A DNA stretch of 64,000 bases from QAMH01 sp900556425 (GTDB taxonomy: Bacteria > Actinomycetota > Coriobacteriia > Coriobacteriales > QAMH01). This document shows positions 31,251-40,671 of this stretch, piece after piece. Made by a program: the position numbers and the translations under genes. The stretch covers positions 61,600 to 125,599 of the forward strand of contig CABRZR010000006.1 in the NCBI GenBank assembly GCA_902475535.1, written 5' to 3'. Within the stretch, counting starts at the first letter, position 1. Every line of letters begins with the position of its first letter. The notes beneath the pieces were generated by a model. The model did no database searches, was not told where the DNA came from, and was given only the letters and a program-made list of their open reading frames with translations.

Positions 31251-33681
31251 CGCGATCACCGCCCGATGCCGAGTACCTGCCGCCCTGCGGCTGCGACGGA
31301 GGCTCGTCGTCTTCGCTCTCGTCGGAATCCGGCACCTGCGAATCGGTCATGCCGTGGACGATATCGGCATGCTCGAGATGATTGCGCGACAGATAGAGTT
31401 CGCGTAGCTGCTCGTCGCTCATCTTGTCGAGACGCAGCTGGCGCTCGAAGCTCGAGCGTAGGCTCTCCACCACGATGAGGAACACGAAGACAAATGCGGT
31501 CCATCCGAGGAACAGCGTGAGGAGCACGACCTTGCCCGTCATGCCGAGCGAGAACAGCACGAGAACGATGACGGGCACGGCAATACCGACGATGACGGCA
31601 CCGCGTATGAGGCGCGGATATATCCGCTGGAAGCGAGTGTAGCGCCGAATGAGCGCCTTGCGATACTCATCGCGATCGGCAAGCGCGCGGAGCACCTGCG
31701 AGAAGCGGAAACGCCGCATGGGTACCTCGACGCTCTCGCCGTTGAAGATGCCGCTTTGCTTTATCTCGCGTGCGACCAGGCGGTTGACGTTGGAGAGCCA
31801 AGGGCGCACGAGTATGCCGAAGCCCATGGACACGGCGAGGAAACCCAGCAATATGCAGATGTCACGTAGGTAATGCAGCCCGTAGAAACCGCAAATGGCC
31901 TCGCGCATCGCATTGATGCCATAGGTGAACGGAAACAGTGGGTAGATCGCCTGGAAGAACGGCGAGGTCATCTCGATGGGATACAGACCCGTCGCGGCCG
32001 GTATCTGCACGAAGACGAGGACGATGCAGATGCCCTTGCCCAGATGCTGCAAGGTCACCGAAAGCGCATAGATGATGCTGAGGTAGGACAGCGCCGCGAC
32101 GATTGACGCGAAGAACAGCGCCGGTAGGTTGACCACGTGCATGCCGATGACGGGCAGGCCCGCGCAGCAGATGACGGCCTGCAAGATCACGAGCAAGGCG
32201 TAGAGCAGGAAGCGCCCGAGATAACGCTGCGTGAGCGTGAGCTTGCGTATGCCGCTCGAATCGACCTCCTGACGCAGCACCACCATAAGCATGAAGGCGC
32301 CGATCCAGAAGGTGAGGTTCATGAAAAGCGGTGCCATGGCCGCGCCGTAGGTGTCGACCGGGTAGAGCTGCACGGTATCCAGACGCGTCGGCGCGCTGAT
32401 GAACTCCGCGACCTTCTCCGCGTCGAACCCGTCCTCGCCGATGAAACTCGAGAGCGCATCGGAGCCCGCAAGCATCATGGCGTCGGTATGCACGCGGTCG
32501 ATTTCGCCGACAAGGCCATCGAGAAGCGCACGAGTCTGATCGAGCGAACCTGCTGCCGAGTCGAGCATGGCGACCATATCGTCAATGACGTTTTCGGCCT
32601 GTGCGATGATGAACTTCTGACCCGCAATGGACCCTGCCGCCTTCGAGGTGGCACCTGCAAGCGCGCCGAGTTTCTCGCCGAGTACGGGGGCGATGTCATC
32701 GGCCAGTATCTGGGAGTAGAGGTCGGCCTTGGCATTCGCGTCATCGGCCGATGCGCGCAGACGGGCAAGCAACTCTTGGGCCTCCGGAGTCTGTACCGGC
32801 AGCTCGCCTATCACGCGGGCCGCCTCGGCGTAGGCATCGGCCGCGTCCTTCATCGCACCCGTCACGAGCGGGACGCTATTGGCCGCAAAACTCATGTAAT
32901 CGCCCTGTAGGGTCGAAGCCACGTCCGATACGGAATCCATGGCATCGGAGGCGTTGTCGATGGCATCGCGCGCGGTGGAGAGCGATGACTTGGCCTCCTG
33001 CGCCCGTCCTTCGGCCTGCTGTGCCTGTTCGGCAAGTGACGCGATGGAGGATGCCGCGCCTTCGAGCTTGTCCTTGGCCTCCTGCACACGGGCAGAAGCA
33101 AGCGACTTGGCACCATCGACGCGCTCATCCGACTTCTCTATCGCCGCGTTGAGTGCCTCGGTTGCCTTGAGGCTCACGGTTTCGACGAAGGTTGCGTTTA
33201 CCGTCGCGTCAAGCGTGTTGGCACCGGCATCGGTGATCTTGGGCGCGATTGGGCCAATCTTCTCGTTCACGTAATAGTCGATGTCGGGCTTTTCGAAATG
33301 CCCGGTCGTGAGCGTAAGAAGCTTTTCGGAGAAGTCCGCCGGGATGATAAAGGCCGCGTAGCTCTCCCCCGACTTGACCTGATCCATGGCCTCGTCGTAA
33401 CCGACAAACTGCCAGTCGAGTTGGTCATTGCCATGCAGCTCGTCGACGATCATCTGGCCGACGTCGATATGGCTGGTTAGCTCGCTGTCGGCACCCTCAT
33501 CCTCGTTCACGACGCAAACGTGCAAATGCCCCGTGCTCTCGTAGGGATCCCAGAATCCAAGCACGTTATACCAGGTATAGAGAGACGGCAGGACGAGCAG
33601 CGCGATGATGACCACCATCGCGGGAGGAACCTTCAACAGGCGCAAGATGTCGCGTTTGAGCACGCGGAATACGTTCTTCAT
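31243..33681 (-). CDS. YhgE/Pip-family membrane protein (ABC-2-like), first of pair
   Basis: An 812-residue paralogue of the next gene. N-terminal helix VVIIALLVLPSLYTWYNVLGFW, motifs VCVVNEDEGADSEL and SYAAFIIPADFSEKLL, a long coiled-coil region (about residues 190-440) and several C-terminal helices. A cytoplasmic tail of about 160 residues follows, holding two more helices and an acidic end (DSQVPDSDESEDDEPP). The extra tail is unusual for the family. It is the first gene of the pair and is separated from the adhesin gene upstream by a terminator, with only a weak TAGG ribosome site. Likely envelope protein export or phage receptor-like role; not established. Confidence 0.82.
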   Translation of the reverse strand: MKNVFRVLKRDILRLLKVPPAMVVIIALLVLPSLYTWYNVLGFWDPYESTGHLHVCVVNEDEGADSELTSHIDVGQMIVDELHGNDQLDWQFVGYDEAMDQVKSGESYAAFIIPADFSEKLLTLTTGHFEKPDIDYYVNEKIGPIAPKITDAGANTLDATVNATFVETVSLKATEALNAAIEKSDERVDGAKSLASARVQEAKDKLEGAASSIASLAEQAQQAEGRAQEAKSSLSTARDAIDNASDAMDSVSDVASTLQGDYMSFAANSVPLVTGAMKDAADAYAEAARVIGELPVQTPEAQELLARLRASADDANAKADLYSQILADDIAPVLGEKLGALAGATSKAAGSIAGQKFIIAQAENVIDDMVAMLDSAAGSLDQTRALLDGLVGEIDRVHTDAMMLAGSDALSSFIGEDGFDAEKVAEFISAPTRLDTVQLYPVDTYGAAMAPLFMNLTFWIGAFMLMVVLRQEVDSSGIRKLTLTQRYLGRFLLYALLVILQAVICCAGLPVIGMHVVNLPALFFASIVAALSYLSIIYALSVTLQHLGKGICIVLVFVQIPAATGLYPIEMTSPFFQAIYPLFPFTYGINAMREAICGFYGLHYLRDICILLGFLAVSMGFGILVRPWLSNVNRLVAREIKQSGIFNGESVEVPMRRFRFSQVLRALADRDEYRKALIRRYTRFQRIYPRLIRGAVIVGIAVPVIVLVLFSLGMTGKVVLLTLFLGWTAFVFVFLIVVESLRSSFERQLRLDKMSDEQLRELYLSRNHLEHADIVHGMTDSQVPDSDESEDDEPPSQPQGGRYSASGGDRDA

Positions 33682-33786
33682 GGCCTACGCGTCGGGCACT
33701 TCACCTCGTTTCGTCTGCATTTGTGCCGATAGCGTATGGAGAAATGATACTACAAAGAGTATTGACGCAGAAAGGGAATGCGTCAG

Positions 33787-33829
33787 GCAAAAAAGGTGCC
33801 AGCGCGATTGACCGCACATGGCACCTTTT
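33787..33829 (-). terminator. Rho-independent terminator after the adhesin gene
   Basis: On the minus strand AAAAGGTGCCA (33819-33829) pairs with TGGCACCTTTTTT (33789-33801), a 17-base loop, ending in a run of six T. It lies 5 bases after the adhesin stop codon. Confidence 0.85.
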
Positions 33830-33833
33830 GGCG

Positions 33834-36800
33834 CTAGCTTTCCCGACGCGTGCGTCGCAAGGCTAAGGCGCCTACGAGGGCAAGTGCCGCAAACGCGCTT
33901 GCCAGCAACAACCCAGCCATGCCATCATCGGCTGTCTTCGGAACCGTGCCCGACGGTATCTCATGGGAAACCGGCGTCAGCTCGACGGGCACGCGCGGAT
34001 TCTCGGGCACCGCCGGCTTATCGGGAACAGTCGGCGTGTCGGGCTCGTCGGGGTTGTCGGGAACGTCCGGGTTATCGGGATTGTCCGGGTTATCGGGGAC
34101 ATCTGGATTATCGGGATTATCGGGGTTGTCCGGATTATCCGGGTTGTCGGGTTCATTGGGCTTTGCGAAGGTGTTCACGAAGGAGACCTCGGAGGTCTGG
34201 CCATCGCGGATAACGCTCGTGGGGCCACCCTGCGTGGCGCTCGGGGCAGCCGTGAAGCCGTCCTGGTTGGCATCAAGCTCGGTGACGATATAGTAGCTGC
34301 CCGCAGGCAGGTACAAGATGAGCGCCGTCTGGCCATGACGCAGCGGCAACACGTCGCCACTCTCGATGTATTCGATACCATCGATATTGCTCACCGCATA
34401 GCGTCCGGTAAGCGCATTTCCCGCCGCATCGAAAAGCTCGACCTTGAAATTGAAGCTGCGTTGCAATGCCTCTGCGGGAAGGCCCTCGCCCGTGACCGTC
34501 TTGCGAATGAGCAGGTTTCCGAGCTGGGGGTCGGTGCGCGTGTTGAGGAACGAGGCGAGCATCTGCTGCTGCGCACTCTTGACGACACCCTGCGCTACGC
34601 TGGCCTCGATCGTCACGCCATTCTCGTCGGTGATCGTGCAGAAGAAGCCGCCCTCGTTGGCATCGAGCTCGGTCACCACGTAGCGGCTGCCGATGGGCAG
34701 GCCCTGGATGACCACCGCCTCGTCATGATGAAGCAGCAGCACATCACCGCTGCGCAGCGAGCCGGAGCGGTCGGTGCCGTAGAAGGGATAGGATGCCGCC
34801 AGGGCATTCCCCTGCTCGTCGAGGAACTCGACCTTGAAATGATAGGGTTTGAGATAATCCGCCTCCGCAAGTCCCTCTCCCGCGACGGCCTTGCGAATCA
34901 TGAGCTCGCCATCGTCGACCACGACCCTACTTCTATCGGTCACGACGACCGTGTTGATGAGGCTGAAGAGGCCCGTGATGTCCAGATCGCCCAGATTGTC
35001 GGCATTTGCATCAGAATAATCGGGGTCGGTCGGGTCATCGTGCGCATGGAGGTTTTGCTGGACGCGCGTACGCAAAAAGCCCTCGTCGGTGACGAAGAAG
35101 GGCTCGTAGTTCGCACCGCCGTCAGCATCGGAAAGACCGTAGTCGACGACCGCGTTCTTGCCATAGTGGAGGTTCATCTGGCGCACGACGGGCTCGCCAT
35201 CCGTCCCCTGAAGGGTGTCGTCGACCCAACCTCTCAACGCAAAGCTGCCCGACGGCTGCGTTTGGGCAAACGCGGTGATATCGCGCAAGGTGATGTTCAC
35301 CTCGCCGTTGGAGGCGTATTGAATCATGGTCTGGGTCAATTTGCCGACACCTGCCATGACGCTTACGTCATCATCGGCAGTGCCCGCATCGGCATAGATG
35401 GAGTAGACGCCGACCTTGACCGGAATGATCGTGGGATTGAGTTCGTAGCCGGCAGGCGCCGAAATCTCCCTCAAGAAGTATGTCGCCGCATGCTCCTGGG
35501 AAAAGTCGCTGAAGGGCCAGGCCATGTCCGCGTAGCCGGGAAGTGACTCACCCGAGCCCGTGTCATGGCTTTGATGGGGTTCGAAGATCAGCATGCCACC
35601 CCTGTCATTGACGGTGGCGGTATAACCGCTCGCAGCATAATCGCTCCCACCGGCCGCTGCCTTGGCCTCGCTGTTATACAGCGCGAACTGTACCCCGTTG
35701 ACCGGCGCACCGTTCTGGTCGATCTTCATGACACGCAGCTGACGCTGCTCGTTGGGAATGTAGAGCACCGAACGGAAGTTGCGCACGAACTCGCGGGCGT
35801 CAAGGGGCGTGTAGCCGCGCTGGTCGTGGGTGGAGTCGGACGTCCCCACGCCGATGGCGTTATTGACCAGGTTCTTGAATTCCGTGCCAGTGAAACCACC
35901 GCGCTTGATGGCATCAAGGGCAACGGCACCCAGGCGGTTGTATCTCTCGTCACCCGTCATGGCCGCGACGTCGTCCTCGGACACGCCAAGTGCCCTGGCC
36001 AGGGCCTCCTGGGTGATGATTCCATAGAACATGCGCATGTCACCGTTGGGATTGACGTGCATGTAGCGGTCGGCTCGACCGGGCAAGTCATGTAAGGTTC
36101 CCGTGAGACGCTGGTATTCGTCATCCCAACTCAGGTGCCATCCCTCTCCCGTGCCATCTGCGTAGAGCGCCGCCTGTTGCAGCGCCGCACCCAAGGTCAG
36201 GCCGCGCATCACGAGGCGGAACAGGGCGGGATCGGTAAGGTCCAGGTTATTGGTGTTGCCCAGCGTGGTGAAACCCGTCAGATTGTCCCCGATGAGCGGA
36301 AGCCATGTGAGCCCAGAGGTGTCTTTCGCCTTCTTCAGCATGGGAACCGCAACCACGAGACCGTTTTCCTGAACACTCGCGGGCACCGGATCAGTATCCG
36401 GTATGCGCGTCACCAGACCGCCGTCCTCGCCGATCTGGCCGTAGTAGACGGAGCCCGTGATGCCGTTGACGTAACTGTTGAAGCTTGCGTATGAGCCTGT
36501 CTGGTAGCGATTGTTGACCGCCAGCATGGTATTGGTGGGATCGAAGCGCAGCAACAGGTCACTCGAGAGGGGCTTGTAGCCATCGGGTGCCTTGGTCTCG
36601 CGCAAGATGTAGAGCAAGCCGGCATTCGTGTCGGCGTTGTAACGATCGGAGAAGTTGAAGGGCTGCAGCTGGCCATCGATGGAGAGCATGGTGCTCATGA
36701 AGCGCGCCTCGCCGTTGGCATCGGTCACGAGCTTGGCAAGGGGCGCTCCCACGGGCTGCACGTCGTCCAGCTGCACGTCGGCGACGTTATCCAACGTGAC

Positions 36801-38993
36801 GCCGGCGGGCGTGTCGACCTGGTAGAGCTCGAACTCCGCGTTCTGGAGCGGTTTGCCGTTTTGGTCGACCTTCTTGATCTGCTGGTACAGAGCGGGCTGC
36901 AAGTTGAAGCGCATCATGAGCGAGGAGTCGTAATTGCCACGCTCGAGGTAGAACATCTTGAGGGTGTGCGAGGTACTCGAGGCAAAGGTATTGCCATTCC
37001 ATTGCGTCGAATCGGCGAGACCGGCCTTCTCGAACATGTGCTTGATGGTCGTCTTGATGGCAGGTGTGGTGATGTATGTGGGATTGCCATCGGCATCATA
37101 GATGATGTTGCCGTTGGCGTCGGTCTGGTAGATCTCGCCATTGCTGTTGAAGGCGGTACCGAGATTGACCTCGCCGGTGGCAAAGTTGATGGTGCCGTAG
37201 ATTTCGGAGTGGATGCCACCCAGGTCGAGGACGAGCACGTCATCGACGAAGACCCAGACGTCGTCGTCTCCCAGAAACTCGAAGCTCATGTCCTTGCCGG
37301 CAACCTTGCCATCGATGGGCTGGCGGAACTGCGTCTCGACGGTCATGCCAAGGTGGTGGTTGACAAGTGGGCCAGCGCCCGGCGCGCCATAGTTGTTATC
37401 GGCCCTTAAAACGTTAACGAGTTCGCCATCCGAACCAAGATCGAAGGCGTCATTCGCGCTATTGAACGGAAAGAATCCACCGATGCTGTTGCTATCGGTC
37501 CGTGCTCCTGCTGGGGCATCGTAGAGCACAAAATGCCCATCGCTATTGCCTTGTTTGTCGGCCACAAACTCGGCAAAGTTCTTGCGCATGTTGTAGTAGA
37601 AGTAACCCTCGGCATCGATCTGGAACAGCCCTGTCACGTCCTTGTAGGACTCCTTACCGGGATTCGCGACATCCGGGTCGAAGAGATAGCGTAGGGAAAG
37701 CTGCTCGGGGGTGAGCGCGTAGGTACCGCTTTGACCGTTATCGGAACTGGGCAGGCCAGGATTTTGCACGCGTGCCTGGACGGCCTTGGCGATGTTCTCG
37801 GCCTGGACGGGATCGAAATCGGGATTGCCCACCGTATCACGACCATTGGACTTGTAGCGCCAGCCCGCGTTAAAGTAGATCATCTCTTCGTAATCGCCCC
37901 AATCGCTCTTTATGGGACGCGTCGCCTTGTTGTACAAGTCGGGGTTAGAATCATAGCCTCCGACTTTCGCTGGATTCTCGGCAGCCGGACCCATAGTCGT
38001 ATCGATCTCCGTCGCGCCATCGGAAGGGTTGAGCGAGATATTGCCGTCGGCATCCATGTAATAGGTGCCGGCATTGACGGACGGATTTCCGCTCTCGTCA
38101 AGCCAAGGCGACACGATGCCCTGCATGCCAGGACGATCAAGCGCGATTTCGCCATACCCCGAAACGATGCCCTGGTTCCAGTAGCCCAGATGACGCATAC
38201 CATCGCCAAAGGTGAGCAGATGCCCGTAGTTGATGCTGTCTGGCTTGTTGAGCCAGGTATCGTAGTTGACTTCGGCCGTGGCACCACCCGTAGTTCCCAA
38301 CGTGTCGGATCCGTAGGTGTTGACACTCGGGTTCGTGACACGAACATCGGTATCGTAATCGAAGAGGTTAACAGTCGTGTTCTCGGGGTTGAGACCCGGA
38401 ACCACGTGGTCGGCTAGCTCACCATCGGTTACGGATTGTGGGCCGCTCATCGGGACGTCGCCCGAATCGTCGGCTTCGGGAGCATCCTCGCCTGCAGATG
38501 GGGTCACTGCAGATGGAACCTGCGCCGTATCGCCAGGCTGCGCCACATCGGAAGTGGAAATTTCGGTCTGGGAGGCTGCGCGCTCCATCTCGTCTGCAAC
38601 AACTGCCTGCTCCGCCTCGTAGGCCCTCTGGGCTGCAGCACGAGCGGCACGCTCCTGGGCGGCTCGTTGCTCAGCGGCACGAGCGGCCGCCTCTTGGCGT
38701 GCTTGCTCCTCGGCAGCGGCGCGAGCGGCTTCCTCGGCTTCGCGTTGCTGGTAGATCTGCGCACCCACCGAGACGACAGCGGCAAGATGGCCGGAGACGG
38801 CATTGGCCTCGGCGCCTTGTTGGCTAGCGGAATCGTTGGAGATGGTCGTGGCAAAGGCCGAAAGGGCGCCGCCACCGACACTCGACAATGCCAGAACGAC
38901 GGACATCGTCGTGGCTATGAAAGCCGAGCAAAGCGAACGACCAACACCTCTTCTGCGTTTCGGGTTTCCATTTCGAGGTATCGGCATGTTCAT
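33834..38993 (-). CDS. Large cell-wall-anchored adhesin/pilin-like protein (fibro-slime, SpaA/Cna-B and repeat domains, sortase signal)
   Basis: A 1719-residue secreted protein. The start at 38993 has GGGGAGGGG upstream. Order: signal peptide (about 1-48, ending AFA), Ala/Glu-rich coiled coil (about 75-140), Ser/Pro-rich linker, fibro-slime/PA14-like domain (SFEFLGDDDVWVFVDDVLVL near residue 570), SpaA/Cna-B domain (KKVDQNGKPLQNAEFELYQV ... LRETKAPDGYKPL), a large middle region, a second SpaA-like domain (MKIDQNGAPVNGVQFALYN ... LREISAPAGYEL), two tandem repeats of one domain (each with RKxVxGEGL, F-K-V-E-L/F, VTELDAN), an Asn-Pro-Asp wall-spanning repeat and a C-terminal VPKTAD sorting motif, helix and RRTRRES tail. 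No sortase gene is in the window. Likely host or mucus adhesion. Confidence 0.85.
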   Translation of the reverse strand: MNMPIPRNGNPKRRRGVGRSLCSAFIATTMSVVLALSSVGGGALSAFATTISNDSASQQGAEANAVSGHLAAVVSVGAQIYQQREAEEAARAAAEEQARQEAAARAAEQRAAQERAARAAAQRAYEAEQAVVADEMERAASQTEISTSDVAQPGDTAQVPSAVTPSAGEDAPEADDSGDVPMSGPQSVTDGELADHVVPGLNPENTTVNLFDYDTDVRVTNPSVNTYGSDTLGTTGGATAEVNYDTWLNKPDSINYGHLLTFGDGMRHLGYWNQGIVSGYGEIALDRPGMQGIVSPWLDESGNPSVNAGTYYMDADGNISLNPSDGATEIDTTMGPAAENPAKVGGYDSNPDLYNKATRPIKSDWGDYEEMIYFNAGWRYKSNGRDTVGNPDFDPVQAENIAKAVQARVQNPGLPSSDNGQSGTYALTPEQLSLRYLFDPDVANPGKESYKDVTGLFQIDAEGYFYYNMRKNFAEFVADKQGNSDGHFVLYDAPAGARTDSNSIGGFFPFNSANDAFDLGSDGELVNVLRADNNYGAPGAGPLVNHHLGMTVETQFRQPIDGKVAGKDMSFEFLGDDDVWVFVDDVLVLDLGGIHSEIYGTINFATGEVNLGTAFNSNGEIYQTDANGNIIYDADGNPTYITTPAIKTTIKHMFEKAGLADSTQWNGNTFASSTSHTLKMFYLERGNYDSSLMMRFNLQPALYQQIKKVDQNGKPLQNAEFELYQVDTPAGVTLDNVADVQLDDVQPVGAPLAKLVTDANGEARFMSTMLSIDGQLQPFNFSDRYNADTNAGLLYILRETKAPDGYKPLSSDLLLRFDPTNTMLAVNNRYQTGSYASFNSYVNGITGSVYYGQIGEDGGLVTRIPDTDPVPASVQENGLVVAVPMLKKAKDTSGLTWLPLIGDNLTGFTTLGNTNNLDLTDPALFRLVMRGLTLGAALQQAALYADGTGEGWHLSWDDEYQRLTGTLHDLPGRADRYMHVNPNGDMRMFYGIITQEALARALGVSEDDVAAMTGDERYNRLGAVALDAIKRGGFTGTEFKNLVNNAIGVGTSDSTHDQRGYTPLDAREFVRNFRSVLYIPNEQRQLRVMKIDQNGAPVNGVQFALYNSEAKAAAGGSDYAASGYTATVNDRGGMLIFEPHQSHDTGSGESLPGYADMAWPFSDFSQEHAATYFLREISAPAGYELNPTIIPVKVGVYSIYADAGTADDDVSVMAGVGKLTQTMIQYASNGEVNITLRDITAFAQTQPSGSFALRGWVDDTLQGTDGEPVVRQMNLHYGKNAVVDYGLSDADGGANYEPFFVTDEGFLRTRVQQNLHAHDDPTDPDYSDANADNLGDLDITGLFSLINTVVVTDRSRVVVDDGELMIRKAVAGEGLAEADYLKPYHFKVEFLDEQGNALAASYPFYGTDRSGSLRSGDVLLLHHDEAVVIQGLPIGSRYVVTELDANEGGFFCTITDENGVTIEASVAQGVVKSAQQQMLASFLNTRTDPQLGNLLIRKTVTGEGLPAEALQRSFNFKVELFDAAGNALTGRYAVSNIDGIEYIESGDVLPLRHGQTALILYLPAGSYYIVTELDANQDGFTAAPSATQGGPTSVIRDGQTSEVSFVNTFAKPNEPDNPDNPDNPDNPDNPDVPDNPDNPDNPDVPDNPDEPDTPTVPDKPAVPENPRVPVELTPVSHEIPSGTVPKTADDGMAGLLLASAFAALALVGALALRRTRRES
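34050..34158 (-). repeat. Coding minisatellite for Asn-Pro-Asp wall-spanning repeat
   Basis: Tandem 9-base units encoding N-P-D (with V-P-D and E-P-D variants) within the adhesin gene, about a dozen units. Such units can change in number by slippage, which would alter how far the adhesin reaches from the wall. Confidence 0.85.
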
Positions 38994-39276
38994 TTGAATC
39001 CCCTCCCCTTCGCATACCTTATGAAGGGTTGAATCGTCAGTGAGGACGCACTGCTTCATTATGTGTTCTGGATTTTATCACTGTCCCATATATGGGTATA
39101 TGAAAAACCGTGCCGTGTAACAAATGGGAGGCCCTTAAAATCACGAAATTTTGGATAAAGGCCTGTATGTTGAGTTAGACATTTTATCTGGTTATTGTAT
39201 CTATTTTATATATCGATATGGGAAATGCGTTTGGACTTGCCATATTTGTCACGTATGGCACGCAAAAGGCCCGAAG
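38994..39276. promoter_or_regulatory. AT-rich divergent promoter region of adhesin and ApbE genes
   Basis: This 283-base region is clearly more AT-rich than its surroundings. It holds a perfect 12-bp palindrome CCCATATATGGG at 39085-39096, 92 bases upstream of the adhesin start, extending into GTATATG. It is a candidate operator. No open frame of note is seen. Confidence 0.4.
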
Positions 39277-40263
39277 ATGACGTTTGCGCCCATCACGGGT
39301 ATCATCGCCAACATGATGGCACGCGCGAAATACAAGCTCGACCTTGCTGGCGCCCATGCAGAGATACGATTTGCCGCATTCGACACGGGCGTGCGGATCC
39401 GTGCCTACGGTGCGACAGACACCTGCACTCCGGTACTCGAACAAGCTTATGCGGATTGTAGGCGCTACGAGCAGCTCTTCTCTCGCACGATCCCCGACTC
39501 CGACATATCGCGCATCAACACGGCACAGGGCGCCTGGATCGAGGTCAACGCGGACACGGCCGAGCTCATCGACCGCGCACTCGCGTATTGCGCAGCAAGC
39601 CATGGCGTCTTCGACATCACGATCGGTACCGCGAGCAGACTCTGGAACCTCAAGGAGGACATCATCCCGTCTGCCGAGACGCTTGCCGAAGCAACACGAC
39701 ATATCGACTGGCGCGGCATGCAGGTCAATCGCTCAGGAGATACGACGTGCGTGCGCCTCGATGACCCGGCAGCCATGATCGACCTCGGTGGCATAGCGAA
39801 GGGATGGATCGCCGATGCGCTCGGGCACATGCTTGAGCGAGCGGGAATTTGCGCTTACGTCATCGACCTCGGTGGCAACGTGCTCGTGCGCGGCGACAAG
39901 CCCGATGGCTCGCCCTGGAAAGTCGGGCTTCCCCACCCCGCGCAGGGGCATGCAGGATCCGCGCTCGCGGGCACGATCGAGCTCGAGGGTGGAAGCATCG
40001 TCACAAGCGGTATCTACGAGCGGGCGTGCATGCATGACGGCGTGCTCTACCACCACGTGCTCAGCCCGCATACGGGCATGCCCATCGAGACGGAGTATCC
40101 GGCGGTTTCCGTCATATGCGAACGCTCGATCGACGCCGAGGGCTACTCGACGACACTGCTCGCACTCGGCGCGAAACGCGGCTGCGAGCTCATGGCGGAG
40201 CGTCCGGAAATCCTGCAGGCGTACTTCATCTCCTGGAACGGAGAGATACACCCGATGCGTTAA
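39277..40263 (+). CDS. apbE: FAD:protein FMN transferase ApbE
   Basis: A 328-residue ApbE family protein. It has the N-terminal YEQLFSRTIPDSDISRIN segment, the conserved IDLGGIAKGWIADALGHML motif, VIDLGGNVLVRG, a GSIVTSGIYER substrate loop and a C-terminal HHVLSPHTGMP. ApbE covalently links FMN from FAD to Thr/Ser of target flavoproteins such as Rnf, Nqr and Eggerthellaceae-type secreted flavin reductases. No lipoprotein signal is seen with the start at 39277, so it would act inside, or the start lies elsewhere; the upstream in-frame segment to 39151 is AT-rich and unlike protein. No target flavoprotein is adjacent. Confidence 0.88.
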   Translation: MTFAPITGIIANMMARAKYKLDLAGAHAEIRFAAFDTGVRIRAYGATDTCTPVLEQAYADCRRYEQLFSRTIPDSDISRINTAQGAWIEVNADTAELIDRALAYCAASHGVFDITIGTASRLWNLKEDIIPSAETLAEATRHIDWRGMQVNRSGDTTCVRLDDPAAMIDLGGIAKGWIADALGHMLERAGICAYVIDLGGNVLVRGDKPDGSPWKVGLPHPAQGHAGSALAGTIELEGGSIVTSGIYERACMHDGVLYHHVLSPHTGMPIETEYPAVSVICERSIDAEGYSTTLLALGAKRGCELMAERPEILQAYFISWNGEIHPMR

Positions 40264-40270
40264 CTACGAT

Positions 40271-40428
40271 GCGCAGAAACGGCGAGAGTCTAGGATTCAC
40301 AGCTGGCAAATCCTAGACATACGGCAAAAACGCGCACACGAGGACGCTGACACTTACTGCGTGCGCAAAAACGGCGAGAGTCTAGTGTATGTAATAGGCG
40401 AATCCTAGACTTTCGCCGTTTCTGCGCA
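40271..40428. repeat. Repeat island D: two head-to-head pairs of a 27-base motif
   Basis: Consensus GCGCARAAACGGCGAGAGTC followed by TAGGATT. Plus copies at 40271-40297 and 40361-40387, minus copies at 40308-40336 and 40401-40428. The outer pair (first and last) match at 27 of 28 positions as an inverted repeat. It fills most of the 188-base gap between the convergent ApbE and DUF genes. The sequence differs from islands A-C but the plan (plus, minus, plus, minus) is similar. Confidence 0.8.
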
Positions 40429-40451
40429 CAGCGGACTCGATATTCGCCGCA

Positions 40452-40661
40452 TCAGCCCTTCGTGCGCTCGAAATGCACGGTCTGCTTCTTCATCGAGATC
40501 TTGCCGACCTGCCAACCACGCGACAGCAGTTCCTTCTTGTAATTGAGAAACGAGTGGTCGAGAGGCACGCCGGCGATATCGCCAATCTCCTCGAACGAAA
40601 GATCGAGGCTCTCTCCCGGCTGCTCCGCGACATAATCCCATAGCTTGTCGTACTTGCTCAT
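40452..40661 (-). CDS. Small conserved hypothetical protein (DUF7662-like)
   Basis: A 69-residue protein: YDKLWDYVAEQPGESLDLSF, EEIGDIAGVPLDHSFLNYKK, ELLSRGWQVGKISMKKQTVHF. The order of motifs (start YDKLWxYL, a Leu-Thr/Ser-Phe-x-Glu-Ile core, a final GWxV strand) resembles the DUF7662 group, which has no known function. It starts 10 bases after the glutaredoxin stop with AGGAAAG upstream, so the two form a small operon. Role unknown; could be a DNA- or ligand-binding miniprotein. Confidence 0.65.
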   Translation of the reverse strand: MSKYDKLWDYVAEQPGESLDLSFEEIGDIAGVPLDHSFLNYKKELLSRGWQVGKISMKKQTVHFERTKG

Positions 40662-40671
40662 GGTCGCTTTC

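Noticed and set aside
34050..34158. Regular short repeats that could look like a CRISPR or non-coding array
   Set aside because: Units are 9 bases, contiguous without spacers, and encode Asn-Pro-Asp in frame within the adhesin.
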